In this document: positions 36,479 to 45,207 of the stretch, piece by piece
How the letters are laid out: each line of letters starts with the position of its first letter
Numbering within the stretch: the stretch's first letter is position 1
Assembly (NCBI RefSeq): GCF_001545035.1
Contig: NZ_FCOJ02000022.1
Span: 40,049 to 104,048, forward strand
From: Caballeronia glebae
Lineage (GTDB): Bacteria; Pseudomonadota; Gammaproteobacteria; Burkholderiales; Burkholderiaceae
Length of the DNA: 64,000 bases
Direction: 5' to 3'
Translations under genes and position numbers: made by a program
Notes under the pieces: generated by a model
Told to the model about the DNA's origin: nothing
Seen by the model: the letters and a program-made list of their open reading frames with translations, nothing else
The model's database searches: none

Positions 36479-36630
36479 GAATCCGAACTACGTCGCGGCA
36501 CGACGGACTACCTGATCTTGCGCGAAACCGCCATCCGAGCGATTCAGACTACGCCGCTGCGTTCGCGCAACGGCGTGCTGCTCGGCGTGATCTCGACGTA
36601 CTGGCGCGATTCTCCCGGCGCGACGTATCG
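36479..36630 (+). pseudogene. GAF-domain fragment of a lost sensor kinase
   Basis: The plus frame reads DYLILRETAIRAIQTTPLRS then RNGVLLGVISTYWRDSPG. This is the last strand-helix of the GAF domains found in Burkholderiales hybrid histidine kinases ('AGVRAVQSTPLxSRxGxLLGMxSTHW'). A stop codon lies immediately upstream in frame (36476-36478) and nothing recognisable follows. No start or ribosome site. Confidence 0.6.
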
Positions 36631-36651
36631 AAGCGGCCTGATATCGCGCGC

Positions 36652-36690
36652 AAAAAAGCACGGGCGTCCCGACAGAACGCCCGTGCTTTT
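36652..36690. terminator. Bidirectional Rho-independent terminator
   Basis: AAAAGCACGGGCGT and its complement pair around a 9-base loop; the T-run is on both strands. It lies just past the stop of the leftward His-rich gene. Confidence 0.85.
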
Positions 36691-36705
36691 ATGATCCGCC
36701 TCGCC

Positions 36706-36885
36706 TTATTGCGTTTGCGAGGGAGGCGGTGTCGTCGACTTCTTGTGATGATGCTTCTGGCCTTTCTTGTGATACGCGGGCCGCGCTTTGTTATCGGGAT
36801 ATTCCGCCGCCGCGAACGACAACGTCGGCGCCGCGAATGCCGCCAGCACCAAAAGCACGAGGGATTTCTTCAAGGACGTTTTCAT
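36706..36885 (-). CDS. Small secreted histidine/lysine-rich protein
   Basis: 59 residues from the ATG at 36885. Signal peptide MKTSLKKSLVLLVLAAFAAP ending in LSFAAA, then a short mature part with AYHKKGQKHHHKKSTTPPPS. Such short His/Lys-rich exported peptides are common in Burkholderiaceae and have no assigned role; metal binding is a guess. The ribosome site is weak. The strong terminator downstream supports expression. Confidence 0.65.
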   Translation of the reverse strand: MKTSLKKSLVLLVLAAFAAPTLSFAAAEYPDNKARPAYHKKGQKHHHKKSTTPPPSQTQ

Positions 36886-37245
36886 GGAGACTCGCTTGGA
36901 GGAGATGGCCTTAAAAGGGCAAGGCAACGCGTGGGCCGTCGCTCTGCACTGAAAAGAAACAAGACTTGATACTTCCGGTGCTACCAGGGAAAAAACCGGC
37001 TCGATCGCGTTATGCGTTTCTGAGCCGCGCGGCATCGCCCGGTTCCTGACTGTGTGGGCGCCGCCGAAGCAATAGTATATTGCACAAAAAAAACCAATTG
37101 ATAAGTGCGATGAATAAGACCATGAAGCAGCGGGATTTTTTGTTTCGTACTACTTCGATATATGTGCATTCGCTGCCTGGGGTCAGCAACAAAGATCAGC
37201 AACTGCATCTACTATCGTTCCTGTTTTCAACCAACGGACGATCAA
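36886..37245. other. Low-GC intergenic region upstream of adc
   Basis: 360 bases. From about 37070 to 37245 the base composition drops sharply (for example TATATTGCACAAAAAAAACC), unlike the rest of the window. It probably contains the adc operon promoter. No gene is supported; frames crossing it use unusual codons. Confidence 0.5.
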
Positions 37246-38025
37246 GTGAAAGAAGAAGACATCCGCAGGAATGCTTTCGCCATGCCTGTAAGCAGCCCCG
37301 CCTACCCGCGTCCGCCGTTCCGCTATACCAATCGCGAGTACCTCATCATCTCCTACGAGACCGACCTCGATGCGCTGCGCGCCGTTGTTCCGGAGCCGCT
37401 CAAAGTGGACAACGGTCTCGTCAATTACGAATTCATTCGCATGCCTGATTCAACCGGCTTCGGTGACTACACCGAAAGCGGTCAGGTGATCTCCGTAATC
37501 GGTCCGGATGGCAAGAAGGGCAGCTATACCCATGCGATGTATCTCGACGACGAAGGCCCGATCGCGGGCGGCCGCGAGATCTGGGGCTTTCCTAAGAAGC
37601 TCGCGTCGCCGCGTCTCAGAGTCGATGGCACGGACACGCTGCTCGGTACGCTCGACTACGGCACGCAACGTGTCGCGACGGCCACGATGGGCTACAAGTA
37701 TCGTCCGCTCGATCTCGAAAGCGAGCGCAAGAAGCTCGCCGATGTGCCGAACTATCTCCTGAAAGTGCTCCCGCATGTCGACGGCACCGCGCGCGTGTGC
37801 GAACTCGTGCGTTTCTTTCTGCGCGACGTGAGCGTGCTCGGTGCATGGGAAGGCCCGGCCGCACTCGAATTGCACAGGCACGCGCTCGCTCCGGTCGCGG
37901 ATCTGCCGGTGCGCAAGATCGTGGGCGCGCGGCATGTCATCGCGAATCTCACGCTCGATATCGGCGAAGTCGCTTACGACTATCTCGCGCCAATTGGCGG
38001 GCTCAAGCTCGCCGTCAATAAATAA
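37246..38025 (+). CDS. adc: Acetoacetate decarboxylase
   Basis: 259 residues from the GTG at 37246. The family start 'M-K-x-E-D-(I/V)-R-x-N-A-F-A-M-P' is matched exactly by [20 protein letters not shown], although no good ribosome site precedes it; the open frame reaches back to 37162. The catalytic Lys pair is in [15 protein letters not shown]. Function: decarboxylates acetoacetate to acetone and carbon dioxide through a Schiff base. The next gene encodes 3-hydroxybutyrate dehydrogenase, which makes acetoacetate, so the operon handles ketone bodies, probably from polyhydroxybutyrate. Confidence 0.92.
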   Translation: MKEEDIRRNAFAMPVSSPAYPRPPFRYTNREYLIISYETDLDALRAVVPEPLKVDNGLVNYEFIRMPDSTGFGDYTESGQVISVIGPDGKKGSYTHAMYLDDEGPIAGGREIWGFPKKLASPRLRVDGTDTLLGTLDYGTQRVATATMGYKYRPLDLESERKKLADVPNYLLKVLPHVDGTARVCELVRFFLRDVSVLGAWEGPAALELHRHALAPVADLPVRKIVGARHVIANLTLDIGEVAYDYLAPIGGLKLAVNK

Positions 38026-38046
38026 CAACGTTAAAGGAATAATCAA

Positions 38047-38829
38047 ATGGCACTGCAAGGAAAAATCGCGCTCGTAACGGGCGCCGCGAGCGGTATCGGC
38101 GAACAGACGGCGAAGAGGCTCGCGAAGGATGGCGCGACGGTCGTCATCGCCGATCTGAATCTCGTGAATGCGCGCAAAGTCGCGGACGACATCGTCGCGG
38201 CGGGTGGCAAGGCGATTGCGTTGTCGATGGACGTGACGAACGAAGACGCCGTGAACGCCGGCATCGAAGATACGGTGGCGAAGCTGGGCAGCATCGATGT
38301 GCTGGTGTCGAACGCGGGCATTCAGATCATCGCGCCGATCGAAGAGTATTCGTTCGCCAACTGGAAGAAGATGCTCGCGATCCATCTCGATGGCGCGTTC
38401 CTCACGACCAGGGCAGCGATCAAGCATATGTACGCGTCGGGCAAGGGCGGTTCGATCATCTACATGGGATCGGTGCACTCGCACGAGGCGTCGAAGCTGA
38501 AGTCGGCGTATGTCACGGCGAAGCACGGCTTGCTCGGGCTCGCGCGCACGGTTGCGAAGGAAGGCGGAGCGCGCGGCGTGCGCGCCAACGTCGTGTGCCC
38601 GGGTTTCGTGCGCACCCCGCTCGTCGAGAAGCAGATTCCCGAACAGGCAAAGGCGCTCGGCATTTCAGAAGACGACGTCGTGAAGAACGTGATGCTGAAG
38701 GATACGGTCGATGGTGAATTCACCACGGTCGCCGATATCGCGAACACGGTGGCGTTCCTCGCAGGCTTCGAATCGAATGCGCTGAACGGGCAATCGATCG
38801 TCGTGAGTCACGGCTGGTTCATGCAATAA
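38047..38829 (+). CDS. bdhA: 3-hydroxybutyrate dehydrogenase (SDR family)
   Basis: 260 residues with the SDR motifs [33 protein letters not shown], the catalytic Ser in [10 protein letters not shown] and [17 protein letters not shown]. The C-terminal part ([34 protein letters not shown]) is typical of D-3-hydroxybutyrate dehydrogenases. Reaction: 3-hydroxybutyrate + NAD+ to acetoacetate. It starts 21 bases after adc (AAAGGAATAATCAA upstream) and is followed 15 bases later by the patatin gene. Confidence 0.9.
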   Translation: MALQGKIALVTGAASGIGEQTAKRLAKDGATVVIADLNLVNARKVADDIVAAGGKAIALSMDVTNEDAVNAGIEDTVAKLGSIDVLVSNAGIQIIAPIEEYSFANWKKMLAIHLDGAFLTTRAAIKHMYASGKGGSIIYMGSVHSHEASKLKSAYVTAKHGLLGLARTVAKEGGARGVRANVVCPGFVRTPLVEKQIPEQAKALGISEDDVVKNVMLKDTVDGEFTTVADIANTVAFLAGFESNALNGQSIVVSHGWFMQ

Positions 38830-38844
38830 CGGCAAGGAGAACCC

Positions 38845-40101
38845 ATGCGCCGCAGTCAACGCAACACACATACGCAGACGAATCCCATCGCGCTGCCGGA
38901 CTACGATGAGGTTTGCCTCGTGCTGCAAGGCGGCGGCGCGCTGGGTTCGTATCAAGCCGGGGTGGTCGAAGGGCTCACTGAAGCCGGCGTCGATCCGACC
39001 TGGACGGCGGGCGTCTCCATTGGCGCACTGAATACCGCGATCATCGCGGGCAATGCACCCGAGAACCGCGTGGCCGCGCTGCGCGGCTTCTGGAGCACGA
39101 TCTGTCAGCCCGCCGATCTCATCGGACAGGCGGGCGCGTTCATCCCCGCCGCATTCGGCTTCGGGAATATCGCCCGCAAGTTTTCGAGCGACTGGGCGGC
39201 GGCCCACGCTGTCATGGAAGGGCAGCGGGGCTTTTTCTCACCGCGCGCGCAATGGCCTTTCGCGCTCGCGAAGAGCAAGCAGCCGAGCGACGTGAGCTTT
39301 TACTACACGTCCGCGTTGCGCTCGACGCTGCTGCAGTTCGCCGATTTCGACCGCATCAACGATGGCGCGATGCGCGTATCGGTGGGCGCCGTGAATGTAG
39401 GCACGGGCAATCTCGTGTACTTCGACAACAGGGAGATGCGTCTCGCGCCCGAGCACTTCATGGCGTCGGGCGCGTTGCCGCCGGGCTTTCCGGCGGTCGA
39501 GGTCGACGGCGAGTTCTATTGGGACGGCGGCCTCGTGTCGAACACGCCGCTCGCGGAGATTATCGGCGGAAGCCAGCATAAGGATGTGCTCGTGTTTCAG
39601 GTTGACGTATGGACCGCGCGCGGCACGTTGCCGGCCGATCTTCTCGATGTGAGCGACCGCACGAAGGACATTCAGTATTCGAGCAGAACGCGCGCGATCA
39701 CCGATTTCGTTTTACACAACCAGAAGAATGCGCGGCTTATCAAGGAGTTGCTGGAGCACATTCCGGAAGAGACGCGTTGCTCGAATCCGTTGTTGCGCGA
39801 GGCGCAGTCGGTCGCGAATGGCGGCGCGCTGAACGTCGTGCATCTCATCTACAAGGACAAGTTCTTCGAAGGACACTACAAGGATTTCGAGTTCAGCAAC
39901 GACACGATGGGCGAGCACTGGGCGAGCGGGCTGGAAGACATTCGCCGTTCGTTCGCGCATCCGGAATGGTTCGAGGTGCCGAATCGCGATCTGGGCTTCG
40001 TGACGCATGACGTGCATCGGCATGAGCCTGCGCCGCAAGCGACAGCCGAGATGCCGAAGCCAGCGGCAAAGAAGCTGGATGATGTAGTCGAAGGCGTTTG
40101 A
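38845..40101 (+). CDS. Patatin-like phospholipase with DUF3734 C-terminus
   Basis: 418 residues; AAGGAG eight bases before the ATG. The patatin motifs are intact: LVLQGGGALGSYQAGV oxyanion loop, the nucleophile Ser in GVSIGALN and the catalytic Asp in YWDGGLVSNTPL. The C-terminal third (RTKDIQYSSRTRAITDFVLH, DFEFSNDTMGEHWASGLED) matches the DUF3734 extension. Family knowledge: this gene regularly follows adc/bdh in Burkholderiales. It may hydrolyse lipids or a PHB-related ester; that is not demonstrated. Confidence 0.9.
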   Translation: MRRSQRNTHTQTNPIALPDYDEVCLVLQGGGALGSYQAGVVEGLTEAGVDPTWTAGVSIGALNTAIIAGNAPENRVAALRGFWSTICQPADLIGQAGAFIPAAFGFGNIARKFSSDWAAAHAVMEGQRGFFSPRAQWPFALAKSKQPSDVSFYYTSALRSTLLQFADFDRINDGAMRVSVGAVNVGTGNLVYFDNREMRLAPEHFMASGALPPGFPAVEVDGEFYWDGGLVSNTPLAEIIGGSQHKDVLVFQVDVWTARGTLPADLLDVSDRTKDIQYSSRTRAITDFVLHNQKNARLIKELLEHIPEETRCSNPLLREAQSVANGGALNVVHLIYKDKFFEGHYKDFEFSNDTMGEHWASGLEDIRRSFAHPEWFEVPNRDLGFVTHDVHRHEPAPQATAEMPKPAAKKLDDVVEGV

Positions 40102-40159
40102 AGCGGTGGCGGGTTTCATTTACTCTAGTTAGCCTCGATACAACGCTGCGAGGCATGCC

Positions 40160-40540
40160 ATGCCCGATTGGAAACCCGCGACCTACCCATCCATCAGCCC
40201 CTATCTCGTCTGCGCAGACGCGCAAGCAATCATCGCTTTCCTCGAACGCGTCTTCGACGCCGAACTGGTCCGCCGCTTCGATCGTCCCGATGGCTCGCTG
40301 ATGCACGCCGAAGTGCGCATCGACGACAGCATCGTGATGATCGGCGGCGGCGCGACCGATCAGCAATCGCAGGGTCCGCACATCCACGTGTACGTGCGCG
40401 ACGCCCAGGCCGTCTACGATCGGGCTATCCAGAACGGCGCGCAAAGCGTGCAAGCGCCCGCGCGCAAACGTGCCGACGACGACTTCCGGGGCGGCTTTCG
40501 CGACGCCGCCGGCACGACGTGGTGGGTCGCGACGCAATAA
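40160..40540 (+). CDS. VOC-superfamily (glyoxalase/PhnB-like) protein
   Basis: 126 residues, two beta-alpha-beta-beta-beta modules. Key segments: YPSISPYLVCADAQAIIAFL, MHAEVRIDDSIVMIGGG, HIHVYVRDAQAVYDRA and the C-terminal FRDAAGTTWWVATQ. The pattern matches the PhnB-like/glyoxalase-bleomycin resistance fold. Substrate unknown. Single gene, convergent with the LysR gene and five bases from its stop. Confidence 0.88.
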   Translation: MPDWKPATYPSISPYLVCADAQAIIAFLERVFDAELVRRFDRPDGSLMHAEVRIDDSIVMIGGGATDQQSQGPHIHVYVRDAQAVYDRAIQNGAQSVQAPARKRADDDFRGGFRDAAGTTWWVATQ

Positions 40541-40544
40541 CCGG

Positions 40545-41480
40545 CTAACGCTTTTTTCTCTTCGCGCGCGCGCCCGGCGCACCCAGACTCTCGCGCAACG
40601 CGTCGGTCAGCGTCTTGAGGAACTGATCGACGGCAGGCGGCAGACGCCGCTCGCGCATCACCGTGACCTGCAACAGACGTTCGTTGAGCAAAGGCTCGTC
40701 GATGGGCGTGGCGACGAGCGTCGGCGGCCCCGGATCGCCTTCGAGCGCGATCGCGCTGCCGAGCGTGATTGCGCCGGTGAGGGCGGCGAAATGATGCATC
40801 GCGCTCGAATTGTTGCTCGTCATCACGGGTTCGAGGTGCACGCCGCGCGCCGAGCAGCACCAGTCGATCAACTGACGCACGGTCGTGCCGCGATCGAGCA
40901 CGGCGGTCGGATACTGAAGCACGTCGTCGAGCGTAACGCTCTCTTTGCCCGCCAGCGGATGCGTTGGCGGCAGCAGCGCGCAGACCGGCGCCTTCACGCT
41001 GTATTCGACGCTCAACGCGGTCGATGTCGACGTCGAGAAGGCGAGTCCCACGTCCACTTCGCCGCTCGCCACCCAATGCTCGACTTGCCCGGGCGTACCC
41101 GAGCGCATGACGAAGCGCGTGCGCGGATGCGCGCGATAATGCGACGCCAACACGCTCGGCAGAAAGCAGCGCGTGAAACCCTCCGTGCAGCCAATGCGCA
41201 CGATCCCGAGCCCGAGCGCATGTATCTCCGATATCTCGGCGAGCACCGCGTCGCCGTCCATCAGCGCGCGGCGCGCGTGCTGCACGAGCAATTCGCCCGC
41301 TTCGGTCAGGATCATGCCGCGCGGCATGCGCTCGAATAGCGGCGCGCCCGCCTGTTCCTCCAGCTTCGCGATCTGCCGGCTGATCGCCGATACGGCGACA
41401 TGAAGCTGTTCCGACGCCGCCGCCAGCGAACCCGAGCGCGCGACTTCCACGAAGTATTTGAGTGCGATGCCATGCAGCAC
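40545..41480 (-). CDS. LysR-family transcriptional regulator
   Basis: 311 residues. The helix-turn-helix is canonical (LKYFVEVARSGSLAAASEQL, HVAVSAISRQIAKLEEQAGA). The effector domain follows with FVMRSGTPGQVEHWVASGEV. Divergent from the M20 peptidase/MHS transporter pair, which it most likely controls. A Lys/Arg-rich tail (GAPGARAKRKKR) ends the protein. Confidence 0.92.
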   Translation of the reverse strand: MLHGIALKYFVEVARSGSLAAASEQLHVAVSAISRQIAKLEEQAGAPLFERMPRGMILTEAGELLVQHARRALMDGDAVLAEISEIHALGLGIVRIGCTEGFTRCFLPSVLASHYRAHPRTRFVMRSGTPGQVEHWVASGEVDVGLAFSTSTSTALSVEYSVKAPVCALLPPTHPLAGKESVTLDDVLQYPTAVLDRGTTVRQLIDWCCSARGVHLEPVMTSNNSSAMHHFAALTGAITLGSAIALEGDPGPPTLVATPIDEPLLNERLLQVTVMRERRLPPAVDQFLKTLTDALRESLGAPGARAKRKKR

Positions 41481-41516
41481 GATGCGTCCTCTGAGCGTTG
41501 CCTTTTTGGCAATGCT

Positions 41517-41541
41517 AGTCGCAAATTTTGAAATTGTGGCG
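41517..41541. promoter_or_regulatory. Candidate LysR-type binding site
   Basis: GTCGCAAATTTTGAAATTGTGGCGA is an interrupted dyad (TCGC...GCGA with AT-rich inner arms) in the 117-base gap between the divergent lysR and M20 genes. Placement fits a LysR site; symmetry is imperfect. Confidence 0.35.
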
Positions 41542-41597
41542 AATTTTTGGCGTTCCTAGACTGGCCGGAATTGCTGGTCATATCTCCGGGAGACGCC

Positions 41598-43016
41598 GTG
41601 AAAGAACCTCAGTACAGTCGGGAAGCCGCGATCGCCATCGCGTGCAATGCATTCGATTCGGGCGCGTTTTTCGCGGACTTGCAGCGCCGCGTCGCGTTTC
41701 GCACCGAGAGCCAGAATGGGCGCAATCCCGCGCTGAACGCCTATCTGACCGACGAAGTCAGCGACACGCTCGCGCGTCTCGGCTTCACGGCGCGCGTCGT
41801 CGAGAATCCCGTCGCGGGCGGCCCGCCGTTCCTGATCGCCGAGCGCAACGAATCCCGCGACTTGCCGACGGTGCTGACCTACGGCCACGGCGACGTCGTG
41901 CGCGGCTACGACGAGCAATGGCGCGCGGGCCTGACGCCGTGGGAGATTGTCGTCGATGAAGACCGCTGGTATGGTCGCGGCACCGCGGACAACAAGGGCC
42001 AGCACTCGGTCAACTTCGCCGCGCTCGCGGCGGTGTTGCAGGCGCGCGAAGGCAGGCTCGGCTACAACGTGAAGGTGATCTTCGAGACCGGCGAGGAGAT
42101 CGGCTCGCCGGGTCTGAACGAAGTCTGCGCCGCGCACAAGCATGCGCTCGCGGCGGACGTGTTCATCGCTTCAGACGGGCCGCGCGTGTCGGCCGAACGT
42201 CCGACGCTCTTTTTGGGCTCGCGCGGCGGCGTGCCGTTCGAACTGACGGTCGATCTGCGCGAAGGCGGCCATCATTCGGGCAATTGGGGCGGCGTGCTGC
42301 GCAATCCGGCCGTCGTGTTGTCGCATGCAATCGCGAGTCTCGTCGATCGCAACGGCGGCATCGTCGTCGAGGGATTGCGGCCGCCGCCGATTTCCGCCGC
42401 GGTGCGCGAAGCCCTCGCCGATATCGAACTGGGCCGCGATGAAAGCTCGCCCGACATCGACCCGACCTGGGGCGAGCCGGGCTTGACGCCGACCGAACGC
42501 GTGATCGGCTGGAACGCCCTCGAAGTGCTCGCGATGAAATCCGGCAACGCCGATGCGCCCGTCAACGCGATTCCGCCGTTCGCGAAAGCGGTGTGCCAGT
42601 TGCGCTTCGTCGTGGGCACGGATTGGGAGAACTTGCAGACGCATCTCGAACGTCATTTCGCGGAGCACGGCTTCACCGAAGTGACGGTCGAGGCGACGCG
42701 AGGCACGCCCGCGACGCGCCTCGATCTCGACGATCCGTGGGTGCATTGGGCGCTCGATTCGATGCGCGCGACGACCGGCAAGAAGCCCGCGTTGTTGCCG
42801 AACCTCGGCGGCACCGTGCCCAACGATGTCTTCGCGAAGACGCTCGGCCTGCCAACGCTCTGGGTGCCGCATTCGTATCCCGCGTGCAACCAGCACGCAC
42901 CGAACGAGCACGTGCTTGGCTCCGTCATGCGCGAATCGCTGGGCGTGATGGCGGGCCTCTGGTGGGATCTGGGCGAGACCGGCGCGGCGATCGTCGCCAC
43001 GCGCGCCGCGCATTAA
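41598..43016 (+). CDS. M20-family metallopeptidase / amidohydrolase
   Basis: 472 residues from the GTG at 41598, chosen because GGGAG lies six bases upstream; the frame is open from 41547. The dinuclear-zinc ligands are all recognisable: LTYGHGDVVRG, RGTADNKGQHSVN, FETGEEIGSPGL, IASDGPR and a terminal His in CNQHAPNEH. A dimerisation lid domain lies between them (LREGGHHSGNWGGVLRNP). Role: cleaves a dipeptide or N-acyl/carbamoyl amino acid. It is divergent from LysR and followed 29 bases later by a transporter that probably imports the substrate. Confidence 0.9.
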   Translation: MKEPQYSREAAIAIACNAFDSGAFFADLQRRVAFRTESQNGRNPALNAYLTDEVSDTLARLGFTARVVENPVAGGPPFLIAERNESRDLPTVLTYGHGDVVRGYDEQWRAGLTPWEIVVDEDRWYGRGTADNKGQHSVNFAALAAVLQAREGRLGYNVKVIFETGEEIGSPGLNEVCAAHKHALAADVFIASDGPRVSAERPTLFLGSRGGVPFELTVDLREGGHHSGNWGGVLRNPAVVLSHAIASLVDRNGGIVVEGLRPPPISAAVREALADIELGRDESSPDIDPTWGEPGLTPTERVIGWNALEVLAMKSGNADAPVNAIPPFAKAVCQLRFVVGTDWENLQTHLERHFAEHGFTEVTVEATRGTPATRLDLDDPWVHWALDSMRATTGKKPALLPNLGGTVPNDVFAKTLGLPTLWVPHSYPACNQHAPNEHVLGSVMRESLGVMAGLWWDLGETGAAIVATRAAH

Positions 43017-43045
43017 TCGAACGCCACTCATGACACGCTGACATC

Positions 43046-44320
43046 ATGAACAAAAAACCTCTGAGCCTCACGCAAATCGTGCTCGCGACTTCGGTCGGCA
43101 ACGCGCTCGAATGGTTCGATATCGCGATCTACGCGTTCTTCGCGGTGTATATCGCGAAGAACTTCTTCCCGGCCGCGAACGAGACGGCGTCGATGCTGCT
43201 CACGTTCGGCTCGTTCGGCGCGTCGTATCTGGTGCGGCCGATCGGCGGCATGGTGCTCGGCGCATACGCGGACAAGCGCGGGCGCAAGGCCGCGCTGATG
43301 ACGTCGGTCGGTCTGATGATGATCGGCACGGCGATCATCGCGGTGATACCGCCGTATGCATCGATCGGCGTGATCGCGCCCGTGGGCGTGTTCATCGCGC
43401 GCCTGATTCAGGGCTTTTCGGCGGGCGGCGAGTTCGGTCCCTCGACGGCAATGCTGATCGAGCACGCGCCCAATCGTCGTGGCCTGCTCGCGAGCTGGCA
43501 ATTCGCCACGCAGGGACTGGCGACCTTGCTCGCGTCGATCTTCGGCTTCGCGCTCGCCAAGCTGATGCCCGCCGCCGAGCTTGCCGCTTGGGGCTGGCGC
43601 ATTCCGTTCTTCTTCGGCTTGCTGATCGGGCCGGCGGGCCTGTTCCTGCGCCGCTATCTGCAAGACGCGGCCGATTTTACCGAGGCGCAGCACACGTCGA
43701 CGCCGGTGCGCGATGTATTCACGCAGCAAAAGGCGTTGCTGCTCATCTCGATCGGCGCGCTGACGGTATCGACGGCGGTGAACTATCTGCTGCAGTACGT
43801 GCCGACCTTCGCTATCCGCGAGCTGCATCTCGATGCATCGACGGGTTTCGCGGCCAGCACCGTCGCGGGCCTGATGCTGACTTTCGTGACGCCGTTCGCG
43901 GGACATCTTTCGGACAAGATCGGCCGCGTCAAGCAGATGTCGACGGCGGCGCTGCTTCTCTTCGTGACGGGCTATCCGGCGTTCGCGTATGTCGTGTCGC
44001 ATGTGTCGGTGCCGGCGCTGTTCGCGCTCGTCGCGTGGCTCGCGCTGCTGAAGGCGATCTATTTCGGCGCGCTGCCAGCGTTGATGTCCGAGATATTCCC
44101 CGTGTCGACGCGCGCCACGGGCATGTCGATCGGCTACAACATCGGCGTGACGGTGTTCGGCGGGTTCACGCCCGCGATCATCATCTGGCTGCTGAGCGCG
44201 ACGGGCAGCAAGGCGGCGCCGAGCTTCTACATGATGTTCACGGCGGTGATCAGCCTTGCGGCGCTCGCGGCCGTGAGCCGGGGCAATGGGCAGATGAAAG
44301 CGGCAAGCGCCGCGGCCTGA
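43046..44320 (+). CDS. MFS transporter, metabolite:H+ symporter (MHS) family
   Basis: 424 residues, twelve membrane helices. The family start SVGNALEWFDIAIYAFFAVY and the loop motifs PIGGMVLGAYADKRGRKAAL and IQGFSAGGEFGPSTAMLIEH identify the citrate/proline/alpha-ketoglutarate-type MHS group. It follows the M20 peptidase gene and is probably in its operon. The imported compound is likely the peptidase substrate or a related carboxylate. No strong ribosome site precedes the ATG. Confidence 0.92.
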   Translation: MNKKPLSLTQIVLATSVGNALEWFDIAIYAFFAVYIAKNFFPAANETASMLLTFGSFGASYLVRPIGGMVLGAYADKRGRKAALMTSVGLMMIGTAIIAVIPPYASIGVIAPVGVFIARLIQGFSAGGEFGPSTAMLIEHAPNRRGLLASWQFATQGLATLLASIFGFALAKLMPAAELAAWGWRIPFFFGLLIGPAGLFLRRYLQDAADFTEAQHTSTPVRDVFTQQKALLLISIGALTVSTAVNYLLQYVPTFAIRELHLDASTGFAASTVAGLMLTFVTPFAGHLSDKIGRVKQMSTAALLLFVTGYPAFAYVVSHVSVPALFALVAWLALLKAIYFGALPALMSEIFPVSTRATGMSIGYNIGVTVFGGFTPAIIIWLLSATGSKAAPSFYMMFTAVISLAALAAVSRGNGQMKAASAAA

Positions 44321-44630
44321 GCCGCTTTTTCGATGAATGACAGCGTGTTCGCAAGACCGGGTCGATACGAATGATCCCGCCTCGCGAACGCGCTTCCGAT
44401 TACTTCTTATACCGATACGAACGAGCCGATTGTTAATGCCGTCGTGAAACGGCCGCCGGCTTTGTATCGCACTGTATCTGCGTCGAATGCCGACACACGG
44501 CGTTTCATAATCCGCGTTTCGCGAAACAAGCCAGATACGTCCGCCGGTTCAAATACCTCCAAGCCGAACGATTCGCAACACACGGCGGATCACCAGAACG
44601 GCCTTCCATCACATTCTCTGGAGGTAAATC
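44321..44630. other. Intergenic region before the DUF4148 gene
   Basis: 310 bases. No gene, clear terminator or operator is seen; it contains the leader with the GGAGG of the next gene at its right end. Confidence 0.4.
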
Positions 44631-44939
44631 ATGAAAGTCATTCAATCCCTCGTCATCGCTGCCGCTGTCGCGCTTCCGGCTTTCTCGTTCGCGCAATCGA
44701 ACCAGCCGATCACCCGCGCCGAGGTGCGTGCGCAACTCGTCGAGTTGCAAAAGGCCGGCTACGATCCCGCGAGCGACCAGACGCAATATCCGCAGAACAT
44801 CCAGGCCGCGCAAGCGCGCGTGGACGCAGCAAAGGGCCTCACGGCATACGGCGCGCCCGCGAGCGGCAACGTCGCGTCGGGCGCGCGTTCGACGGATACG
44901 GATGTCATCGGGCTGGGCCCGGTTTTCGCGAAGCCCTGA
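44631..44939 (+). CDS. DUF4148 secreted protein
   Basis: 102 residues; GGAGG seven bases before the ATG. Signal peptide MKVIQSLVIAAAVALPAFSF with AQ cleavage, then the DUF4148 core (ITRAEVRAQLVELQKAGYDP, YPQNIQAAQARVDA). A paralogue lies at 52346-52693. The family is abundant in Burkholderia-group genomes and of unknown function. Single gene followed by a GC hairpin. Confidence 0.88.
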   Translation: MKVIQSLVIAAAVALPAFSFAQSNQPITRAEVRAQLVELQKAGYDPASDQTQYPQNIQAAQARVDAAKGLTAYGAPASGNVASGARSTDTDVIGLGPVFAKP

Positions 44940-44963
44940 TCGCTTCGATTTACCCTTTTCGAT

Positions 44964-44990
44964 AGCCCGGACGGTTTGCCCGTCCGGGCT
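44964..44990 (+). terminator. Hairpin downstream of the DUF4148 gene
   Basis: AGCCCGGACGG pairs perfectly with CCGTCCGGGCT around a 5-base loop, 24 bases after the stop. There is no T-run after it. Confidence 0.6.
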
Positions 44991-45207
44991 CGATGCATTT
45001 ATGGGCCAACGTATTGCGTCTCGAATTCAGGGCGAAGCAGGCGATTTACACTCGCGCCGGAAAACCTTTTTCGACGGCATGTGGCGTGCTGCGAATGGTT
45101 GCGCGCGGAAAATGGGTATCATCCCTTTCCGCCCCGCGCGGATTCAGCCAAATGTAACAACGTATCGCAGTGTTTTAAGTGCGACGCCATTGATTTTCGA
45201 GGCGCTT

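Noticed and set aside
37080..37448. Plus-strand frame beginning in the low-GC region
   Set aside because: Overlaps adc in another frame and becomes Arg-rich shadow sequence; no motifs.
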